A stretch of DNA of 64,000 nt from Mycobacteriales bacterium. GTDB taxonomy: Bacteria > Actinomycetota > Actinomycetes > DATLTS01. Made by a program: the position numbers and the translations under genes. The stretch spans positions 1-64,000 of the forward strand of contig DATLTS010000014.1 of assembly GCA_035533475.1 (NCBI GenBank), written 5' to 3'. Below, in pieces: positions 55,062 to 64,000 of the stretch. Below the pieces are notes generated by a model, which was not told the origin of the DNA, did not search any database, and worked only from the letters and a program-made list of their open reading frames with translations. Every line of letters starts with the position of its first letter. The stretch's first letter is position 1.

Positions 55062-55859
55062 TCAGGAATGGCCGAGCGGCTCGGCCGAGTCGGTGTCCGT
55101 CACCGAACCGACGGCGTGTTCGGGCGCCGCGGGATCGACACCGAACTCGTCGAGCAGCGGCGGCGGCGGGGCCGCCAGGCTGGTGACGACGACGACCTCG
55201 GAGTGCGCCCCGCACCCGTGGTCGACGGCGACCACGCGGCCGTCGTCCGGGGCGTAACCGTTCCCGCATGCTCCGAAAGCCTGCCGCAGGGGACCGGCCA
55301 GCGGAAGGAAGAACCCGCAGGTCGCGCAGGGCACGGCGACCGCCTTGGCGATCGGCGCGTCCGGGCCGGCCGCGCCCTCGTGCCAGCGGGTCGCCGCCAG
55401 GTCCCGGCCCTCCGGGGAGAGCACCCGCGGCCGGCCCAGACCCAGCTCGAAGGCGACCTGGTCGACGTCGTCGTCGCTGACGTCGAAGAACGCCGGCACC
55501 AGTCGCGGGTCGTCCGCGGCGGTTGGCAGCAGGTCCCCGACGCCGAGGTCGCCCGGGCGCAGCCGCTCCTGCCAGGGCAGCCATTCCGGGGCCAGCAGCG
55601 CCTCCGGGCCGGGCAGCAGCACGACCTCGTCGACGCTGGCGGTCTTCCCGCGGGAGGCCCGGCTGACGGTGACCGACCAACGCCACCCCCGATAGGCGCG
55701 GTCGAGGCAGGCGAAGTAGTGGGTGAGCAGCCGCTCCCCGTCGGCGTCGACCCCCTCGTGCTCGCCGACGACGTCCAGGCCGCCGACCTCCACCGCGACG
55801 GCTCGGGCCAGGTCGACCGCGTCCACGAGGACCCGGTCGGTCGCGCTGCTGGTAGGCAC
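55062..55859 (-). CDS. DUF3027 family protein
   Basis: 265 aa from GTG 55859. Contains LLTHYFACLDRAYRGWRWSVTVSRASRGKTASVDEVVLLPGPEALLAP and the Cys pair in AVAVPCATCGFFLPLAG plus a further Cys in GACGNGYAPDDG and DHGCGAHSE. This is the usual actinobacterial DUF3027 layout with a probable metal-binding Cys set. Function unknown. Its stop lies 4 nt before the sacsin-like gene, so the two are probably expressed together. Confidence 0.85.
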   Translation of the reverse strand: MPTSSATDRVLVDAVDLARAVAVEVGGLDVVGEHEGVDADGERLLTHYFACLDRAYRGWRWSVTVSRASRGKTASVDEVVLLPGPEALLAPEWLPWQERLRPGDLGVGDLLPTAADDPRLVPAFFDVSDDDVDQVAFELGLGRPRVLSPEGRDLAATRWHEGAAGPDAPIAKAVAVPCATCGFFLPLAGPLRQAFGACGNGYAPDDGRVVAVDHGCGAHSEVVVVTSLAAPPPPLLDEFGVDPAAPEHAVGSVTDTDSAEPLGHS

Positions 55860-55892
55860 CCGGCCATTGTCCCCCAGACGTCGCCCCCACGG

Positions 55893-55961
55893 CGAGTGGG
55901 CGGTTGTGCCGGGGCGATTCGCCCACTCGGAGCGTGGCACCCGCGCACATTCGCCCACTCG
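55893..55961. repeat. Cluster of three CGAGTGGGCG arms
   Basis: CGAGTGGGCGGTT (55893-55905) is followed by two inverted arms CGCCCACTCG at 55920-55929 and 55952-55961. The same arm sequence flanks the spacer at 37245-37312. Located between DUF3027 and mqnD, just upstream of the DUF3027 start. Confidence 0.6.
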
Positions 55962-56012
55962 CCGCGGGGCGGGCGGCTGGCGGGCGGCGGGCGGGAGGGA
56001 GCGGGGGCGGCC

Positions 56013-56843
56013 TCAGCCCACCGGGTCAAGGGCTCCGGGGCGGATCGCCGGCACCAGACCCGCTGCCTCGGCCCGGGTGAGCAGACCGCGGACGGCGGCC
56101 AGGCCATCGACGCCGAGGGCGAGGCTGTGCTCGGTCACGTACAGGCCGATGTGCGCGTCGACGACGTCGGGCTCCATCTCCTGAGCGTGCTCGAGCACGT
56201 AGTCCCGGGAGGCGGCCGGGTTGGCCCACGCTCGCCGCAGCGAGCCGCGAATCGCATCGGCGACGGCGGCGACGTCGAGGCCGCGCCGGGCGACGATGGC
56301 CCCGAGCGGGATGGCCAGACCGGTCTGCTCCTCCCACCATTCCCCCAGGTCGACGAGGCGGGTGAGGCCGAACCGCTGGTAGGTGAACCTGGCCTCATGG
56401 ATGACCAGGCCGGCGTCGACCCGGCCCTCCCGGACCGCCGGCATGATCTGTTCGAACGGCATCACCTCGACGCCGGCCAGGTCGTGATCCGCCGCCCATA
56501 GCCGGAACAGCAGGTAAGCCGTGGTCCGCTCGCCGGGCACGGCCACCCGGGCGCCATCGAGGCGGCCACCCGCCGGCGGCGACGCGACGAGGACGAGCGG
56601 CCCGCATCCCCGCCCCAAGGCCCCCCCGGCGGGTAGCAACGCGTACTCGTCGAGCACCCAGGGCAGTGCCGCGTAGGAGATCTTGAGCACATCGAGCCGG
56701 CCCGCCTCGGCCAGCCCGTTGGTGACGTCCACGTCGGCGTACGTCACCTCGACGGGGGGCGCGCCCGGGACCAGCCCGTGCACCCAGGCGTGGAAGATGA
56801 AGGTGTCGTTCGGGCAGGGCGAGATGGCGAGGGACACGGTCAC
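56013..56843 (-). CDS. mqnD: 1,4-dihydroxy-6-naphthoate synthase
   Basis: 276 aa from GTG 56843 (GTGA overlap with mqnB). Starts SLAISPCPNDTFIFHAWVHGLV; the MqnA/MqnD family signature and later DVDVTNGLAEAGRLDVLKISYAALP and IHEARFTYQRFGLTRLVDLGEWWEEQTGLAIPLGA are present. It forms 1,4-dihydroxy-6-naphthoate in the futalosine route to menaquinone. No signal peptide, so cytoplasmic. Confidence 0.9.
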   Translation of the reverse strand: MTVSLAISPCPNDTFIFHAWVHGLVPGAPPVEVTYADVDVTNGLAEAGRLDVLKISYAALPWVLDEYALLPAGGALGRGCGPLVLVASPPAGGRLDGARVAVPGERTTAYLLFRLWAADHDLAGVEVMPFEQIMPAVREGRVDAGLVIHEARFTYQRFGLTRLVDLGEWWEEQTGLAIPLGAIVARRGLDVAAVADAIRGSLRRAWANPAASRDYVLEHAQEMEPDVVDAHIGLYVTEHSLALGVDGLAAVRGLLTRAEAAGLVPAIRPGALDPVG

Positions 56844-57559
56844 GGCGCGGCCGCCGGGGCCAGGGCTTCCAACGGCGCCGCGGCCAGGGCGGCAGTCGCC
56901 GCGCCCAGCGCACCGAGGGCCGCCGAGATCCGCCAGCCAGCCCGGTCCCTCGCCCCCACCAGGTTGCTGACCGCCCGCAGCTCGGCTGCGGGGCATCCGT
57001 ACAACGCGGCGGCCTGACCGACCCCGGCGCCCTCCATCGCCTCGGCCAACCCGTGGTGCCGGTCGGTGAGGAGCCCGGCCCGGGCCGCGGTCCCGGTGAC
57101 GGTGGCGACCGTGAGAACCGGGCCGACGCTGGCGGCGAGCCCGGCGTCACGGAGCCGGTCCGCGATCTCCTCCGCGAGCCCCGCTGGCGGGTAGAAGGCC
57201 ACCGCCGCACCGAACGTCTCCGGACCCAGATATCCGGCCACCGTCTCGACGCCCAGGTCGGCCGGCACCATCGAATCGGCGACGACGAGGTCACCGGCGG
57301 TCAGTTCGGTGCCGAACCCCCCGGCGATGCCCACGCAGAGCACCAGGTCGACCGGCACATGTGCGAGCGTCGCGGCGGTGGTGGCGGCGGCCGCCATCGG
57401 GCCGACCCCACCGACGATCACGGTGAACAAGCCGGCCGGGGTCTGCACCTGCTGGCCGGGCACCGGGCCGAGCGCGACGGTGGCCGCGGCCGGCAGGTCG
57501 GCGAGGACGGCGAGCGCCTCGACCCGGGTCGCGGTGACGAGCAGGATCCGCGCGGCCAT
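56840..57559 (-). CDS. mqnB: Futalosine hydrolase
   Basis: 239 aa from ATG 57559. Phosphorylase-superfamily nucleosidase: RILLVTATRVEALAVL start, VIVGGVGPMAAAATTA, CVGIAGGF, AMEGAGVGQAAALYG and RAVSNLVGARDRAGW. Hydrolyses futalosine to hypoxanthine and dehypoxanthine futalosine. Overlaps mqnD by 4 nt, so both pathway steps are co-translated. Presence of the pair shows this organism makes menaquinone by the futalosine route. Confidence 0.9.
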   Translation of the reverse strand: MAARILLVTATRVEALAVLADLPAAATVALGPVPGQQVQTPAGLFTVIVGGVGPMAAAATTAATLAHVPVDLVLCVGIAGGFGTELTAGDLVVADSMVPADLGVETVAGYLGPETFGAAVAFYPPAGLAEEIADRLRDAGLAASVGPVLTVATVTGTAARAGLLTDRHHGLAEAMEGAGVGQAAALYGCPAAELRAVSNLVGARDRAGWRISAALGALGAATAALAAAPLEALAPAAAP

Positions 57560-57569
57560 GCGGCCGAGG

Positions 57570-58967
57570 CTAGCCGGGCCGCCCGGCCGGCCGGCTGCCA
57601 CGTGGCCGCGACGACGGTGGCTGGCCCACCGACGGCTCCAGCGGACCGGCCGGCCGGCCGGCTACCCGGATCGCGAGCAGCAGCGGAGCGACCAGGGCGA
57701 CACAGACCAGGGCGACCGCCGCCAGCCCGTTTCGGGGCAGCACGACCCCGGTCAGTCCGCCGGCCACCCAAGCCAGTTGCAACACGGTCTCGGTTCGGGC
57801 GAACGTGGACGTGCGGACCGCCTCCGCCACGTCGCGCTGCACGACCGCGTCCAGGGCGAGCTTCGAGATCGACTGCCCGGCAGAGGCGACGAGGGTTAGC
57901 GCGAGCACCGTGAGCACGCCGAAGAGCAGGGCGGTCCCGAGCGCGGCGGCAGCCGCGGCGCCGAGCGCCACCGCAGCCAACAGCTCGGGTCGGACCGCCC
58001 GGCTCCGGGCACCGAGGGCGGTGCCGAGCAGGCCCCCGGCGGCCGCGGCGGCGGCGAGCATCCCGAGTTCCAGGGTGGAGCTCAACCCGCCCAGGTGATG
58101 GCTGCGGACGAGGAAGGCGACGAAGAGCAGGAGAAAACCAGCGAGCGCCCGGAGCGCCGCCGCGCTGCGCAGCAGTCCGGCGACCGACGCCCCAACCGTG
58201 CCGAGGCCACGCAGCGCGCGGGTCGGGCGCTCCGGCAGCGGCTCCTCCCCGGCCGGGGAGTCGGCGTGCGGCGGCACCCGGAAGGCGAGAAACGTGCCGA
58301 ACAGGTATAGGAGAAAGGCGAGACGCAGCGTCCACTGACCGCCGAACAGCTTGTCGACGCCGGCCGCAACCGGGGCCACCGCCGCCACGGTGACGAGACC
58401 GCCGAGCGAGATCCGCGCGTTGGCCTGCACCAGGGTCGTCGACGGCGGGGTGACGCGGGGCACGATCGCGCTACGAGACACCCCGTAGGTCTTGGACAGG
58501 ACGAGCAAGCCGAAGGCCGCCGGGTAGAGCGCGAGCGGTGCGGAGGTGGCGATCGCCCGGCCGATGACGAGGGCGAGGACGGCGCGGCCGACCAGTGACG
58601 CGGCGATCGCCACGCGCCGTCCGCGGCGGAACCGGTCGAGGAGCGGACCGATCACCGGGGCGATCACCGCGAACGGCACCATCGTGATGAGCAGGTAGAG
58701 CAGCACCCGGCCGCGCGCGGTGCCGGTGGGGACGCCGAAGAACAGGGTCCCGGCCAGCGCCACGGTGACCGCGGCGTCGCCGGCGGAATGCACGGCGTGC
58801 AGTTCGAGCAAGGCGGCGAGCCCGGAGCGGTCGGCGCCGCCGCGGCGGATCCAGCGACGCAGCCAGCGGGTGCCGTCCCGCAGCCGGAGAGCAACGCGAC
58901 GGACGACGGCGACGACCGCGGCGGCATGGTCGCGGAAGGCCGGCACCCCTCCAGTGTCGTCGCTCAT
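57570..58967 (-). CDS. MFS transporter
   Basis: 465 aa. Twelve hydrophobic segments after a basic N-terminal region (VVRRVALRLRDGTRWLRRWIRR). GPLLDRFRRGRRVAI is the MFS loop motif, and SKTYGVSRSAIVPRVTP is a motif common in an actinobacterial MFS subfamily always found near mqn or cold-shock genes. Substrate unknown. Follows the cold-shock gene, 10 nt before mqnB. Confidence 0.85.
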   Translation of the reverse strand: MSDDTGGVPAFRDHAAAVVAVVRRVALRLRDGTRWLRRWIRRGGADRSGLAALLELHAVHSAGDAAVTVALAGTLFFGVPTGTARGRVLLYLLITMVPFAVIAPVIGPLLDRFRRGRRVAIAASLVGRAVLALVIGRAIATSAPLALYPAAFGLLVLSKTYGVSRSAIVPRVTPPSTTLVQANARISLGGLVTVAAVAPVAAGVDKLFGGQWTLRLAFLLYLFGTFLAFRVPPHADSPAGEEPLPERPTRALRGLGTVGASVAGLLRSAAALRALAGFLLLFVAFLVRSHHLGGLSSTLELGMLAAAAAAGGLLGTALGARSRAVRPELLAAVALGAAAAAALGTALLFGVLTVLALTLVASAGQSISKLALDAVVQRDVAEAVRTSTFARTETVLQLAWVAGGLTGVVLPRNGLAAVALVCVALVAPLLLAIRVAGRPAGPLEPSVGQPPSSRPRGSRPAGRPG

Positions 58968-59020
58968 CGACCGGGCGTCGGCAACTCGGTGAAGCCGTCA
59001 CCCCGTCGGGGGCGGCAGGT

Positions 59021-59407
59021 CTACTGGTCCAGTTCGTTCGCCATCGCGCGCGCGACCTCGGCGACCGTGTGTGCGGTGCGCTTCTCCGGGTAGCGCCCGC
59101 GTCGCAGGTCCGGTAGCACCTTCGACTCGATCAGCTTGATCATGTCGTCGACCAGACCGTGCAGCTCCTCGGCAGGCCGCCGCGCGGCGGCGGTCAGGTT
59201 GGGCAGTGCGTCCAGGACCCGCACCGACAGCGCCTGCTCACCCCGTTTGCCCTCGGCGACACCGAACTCGACCCGCTGCCCGTTCTTCAGCGTGGCGACC
59301 CCGCTCGGCAGCGCCGACGAGTGCACGTAGACGTCGCCGCCGTCATCGCGGGAGAGGAAGCCGAACCCCTTCTCCGCGTCGTACCACTTCACCTGGCCGG
59401 TAGGCAC
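59021..59407 (-). CDS. Cold-shock-domain protein with helical C-terminal extension
   Basis: 128 aa from GTG 59407. Residues 1-65 form a [36 protein letters not shown] with RNP1 (KGFGFL) and RNP2 (VYVHSS). The extra C-terminal 60 residues ([24 protein letters not shown]) are helical and characteristic of an actinobacterial CSD subfamily. Probably an RNA-binding protein. Part of the mqn/MFS strand group. Confidence 0.88.
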   Translation of the reverse strand: MPTGQVKWYDAEKGFGFLSRDDGGDVYVHSSALPSGVATLKNGQRVEFGVAEGKRGEQALSVRVLDALPNLTAAARRPAEELHGLVDDMIKLIESKVLPDLRRGRYPEKRTAHTVAEVARAMANELDQ

Positions 59408-59486
59408 GCCTGACCTCGTTCTTCTCGTGATCTTGCAGGAACTGTCCAGGCTAGCGGCCCACCCGCTCCGGCCCAACCGGAATCGG

Positions 59487-60320
59487 CTACCGGAAGCGTT
59501 CCGGCTCGTTGAGCAGCTCGTTCATCGCGCCCGAGCGGAAGCCCCGGGGATCCACCTCGACCTCGTCGTACCCCTCGACGACGCGCAGCACGTCCGGCCG
59601 GTCGAGCAGCGCCGGGACCAGCTCCGGGTCGACCTCGACCCGGGCGTGGGCGCCCAGATCGCGAACCCGAAGGTCCCGGCAGGCGATCCCGGCCTCCGCC
59701 AGCGCGGCACGCAGTGCCCGCTCGGCTCGATCGACCCGGCGGAGCCTGGTCGGGGTTATCTCGAGGCCGTACGCGATCCGGCTCGACAGGCAGGCCGCCG
59801 CCGGCTTGTCCCAGGTGACCAGCCCCCACTCCCGGCTGGTGGATCGGATCTCGGCCTTGGACAGCTCCGCGTCGAGCAGCGGGGTGCGCGCGCCACGTTC
59901 GGCTGCCGCGCGCATGCCGGGCCGGAACCCGGCAGCCGCGTCGTCGGCGTTCGTCCCGGTCACCACCGCGGCGAGGCCCAGTTGCTGCGCCAGTGGCGCC
60001 AAAACGTCGACCAGCTCCGCTTTGCAGAAATAGCAGCGGTCGCCGGCGTTGGCGCGGTAGCCGGCCCGCTGCATCTCCGCGGTCCGGGCGGTGAGGTGAC
60101 GAACCCCGAGCCCGGCGGCCACTGCGGTCGCGGCGGCGAGCTCGCGCTCGGGCAGGCTCGGCGAGACGGCGGTCGCCGCGGCCACGTGGTCCGCTCCCAA
60201 CGAGCGCACCGCGGCGGCGAGCAGGAAGGCCGAGTCCGCGCCTCCGGAGAACGCGACGAGCACGGACCCCAGGCTCTTCAGGGCGGAGTCCAGCGCCTCG
60301 AGCCGCGCGGAGAGGGTCAC
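59487..60320 (-). CDS. larE: LarE-type sulfur transferase/ATP pyrophosphatase
   Basis: 277 aa. PP-loop [10 protein letters not shown] (about 26-35); CYFCKAEL and a Cys in [11 protein letters not shown] correspond to LarE sulfur-donor and metal-binding positions. LarE converts an adenylated pyridinium dicarboxylate to its thiocarboxylate in nickel-pincer cofactor synthesis. LarB and LarC are not encoded in the window, so the assignment to that pathway rests on the family alone. Confidence 0.82.
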   Translation of the reverse strand: MTLSARLEALDSALKSLGSVLVAFSGGADSAFLLAAAVRSLGADHVAAATAVSPSLPERELAAATAVAAGLGVRHLTARTAEMQRAGYRANAGDRCYFCKAELVDVLAPLAQQLGLAAVVTGTNADDAAAGFRPGMRAAAERGARTPLLDAELSKAEIRSTSREWGLVTWDKPAAACLSSRIAYGLEITPTRLRRVDRAERALRAALAEAGIACRDLRVRDLGAHARVEVDPELVPALLDRPDVLRVVEGYDEVEVDPRGFRSGAMNELLNEPERFR

Positions 60321-60359
60321 GCAACCGAGACTAGTGCGGCGCCGCTAACGTCGGGAGTC

Positions 60360-61357
<998 letters not shown>

Positions 61358-61361
<4 letters not shown>

Positions 61362-62140
61362 GCGCCGGGCCGCGGATGACCCCGAGGCTCGCGGCCGGCG
61401 ACACCTTCGCGGTCGCCCGGCGCAACCTCCGGCACCTGATCCGCACCCCACAACTGCTGGTTTTCGCCAGCATCCAGCCGGTGATGTTCGTCCTGCTGTT
61501 CCGGTATGTCTTCGGCGGAGCGATCCACCCCAGGGGCGGCATCCCCTACGTCGACTACCTGATGCCGGGGATCTTCGTGCAGACCACCCTGTTCGGCGGG
61601 GCGGCGACCGCGGTCGGGTTGGCCGAGGACCTGCGTGGCGGCATGATCGACCGGTTCCGGTCCCTGCCGATGGCCCGTTCCGCGGTGCTGGCGGGACGCA
61701 CCCTGGCCGACCTGACCCGTAACGTCGTGGTCCTCGCCCTGATGCTCGCCGTGGGGATGGCCGTGGGATTCCGCTTCCAGGCCGGCCCGCTGGCCGCGGC
61801 CGGCGGCTTGCTCCTGGTGCTGGGCTTCGGCTACGTGTTCTCGTGGGTTTTCGCCGCCATAGCGCTCTACGTCAAAGACCCCGAGACCGCTCAGGTCGCC
61901 GGGTTCCTGCCGCTGTTCCCGTTCATCTTCGCCAGCTCGGCCTTCGTCGACGTACACACGATGCCGGGCTGGCTCCAGGCGTTCGCCGACGTGCAACCGG
62001 TGAGCGTCACGATGAACGCGGTTCGCGATCTGCTGCTCGGTCGACCGGCGTACCACGACGTCTGGCAGGCCATCGCCTGGGCGCTGGGCATCCTCGTCGT
62101 CGGCGCTGCGATCGCGATCCGCAAGTACCGGCGCAGCTGA
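61358..62140 (+). CDS. ABC-2 type permease, DrrB-like
   Basis: 260 aa. Six helices; N-terminal RNLRHLIRTPQLLVFASIQPVMFVLLFRYVFGGAI and FQTTLFGGAATAVGLAEDLRGGMIDRFRSLPM-like loop typical of DrrB/ABC2_membrane permeases. Works with the ATPase above. Ends before a strong two-way terminator shared with groEL. Confidence 0.9.
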
Positions 62141-62152
62141 CCCGGCGCGCGC

Positions 62153-62186
62153 AACGGCCCCGGCGCATTCGCGCGCCGGGGCCGTT
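62153..62186. terminator. Bidirectional rho-independent terminator
   Basis: AACGGCCCCGGCGC (62153-62166) pairs perfectly with GCGCCGGGGCCGTT (62173-62186) around a 6-base loop. A T-rich run (TTTCGTTG) follows on the plus side and an A-rich one on the other. It lies between the convergent DrrB-like permease and groEL genes. Confidence 0.85.
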
Positions 62187-62197
62187 TCGTTGCGGAC

Positions 62198-63996
<1,799 letters not shown>

Positions 63997-64000
63997 CGGT

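Overview
The window is high-GC actinobacterial chromosome. The features that point there are a single GroEL ending in a GGM-rich tail under two tandem CIRCE operators, DUF2530 and DUF3027 proteins, a mycothiol-type DinB-fold protein, MqnB and MqnD of the futalosine menaquinone route, a DrrAB-type ABC exporter, and many GTG starts with 4-nt GTGA/ATGA gene overlaps. I cannot name the genus. No rRNA, complete tRNA, CRISPR array, intact transposase or integrase was seen.

Layout. (1) 1-7.3 kb is an accessory zone: a DUF234-type AAA ATPase, small membrane proteins, an acetyltransferase broken by one stop codon, a release-factor-like protein without the GGQ loop, and several short dispersed repeats. 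(2) 7.4-26.4 kb is a dense catabolic island. A nine-gene leftward operon (orphan solute-binding lipoprotein, amidase, acyl-CoA ligase, two serine beta-lactamase-fold hydrolases, 3-hydroxyacyl-CoA dehydrogenase, GlcD-type FAD oxidase, SDR, and an APH-kinase/M23/class-III aminotransferase fusion) lies next to tetR, a secreted beta-propeller-like protein and a rightward amidase/M81 peptidase pair. Two nearly identical 20-bp palindromes sit in the two divergent promoter regions and probably make the whole block one TetR regulon. Two 39-bp direct repeats bracket it. (3) 26.4-31.7 kb is a decayed zone: a bile-acid-acyltransferase-type pseudogene, an MNT/HEPN toxin-antitoxin pair, composite repeats shared with region 1, and half of a tRNA-Arg gene cut at the anticodon loop. 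(4) 31.7-64 kb is backbone: aldo/keto reductases, enoyl-CoA hydratase and UbiA prenyltransferase, lipoprotein, NlpC/P60 hydrolase, citrate synthase and serC, MscS, MMPL and MFS exporters, a MarR/MFS pair, aquaporin, SpoIIE phosphatase, a sacsin-like HATPase, mqnD/mqnB, a cold-shock protein, larE, the DrrAB exporter and groEL.

How the genes may work together. The island encodes amide-bond hydrolases, acyl activation, beta-oxidation-like steps, alpha-hydroxyacid oxidation, and a kinase/phospho-lyase fusion. I infer that it takes an amide-linked, hydroxylated amine-containing compound from outside capture to central metabolism. The substrate is unknown. The protein families resemble the NylA (amidase), NylB (S12) and NylD (class III aminotransferase) set, but this is an analogy only.
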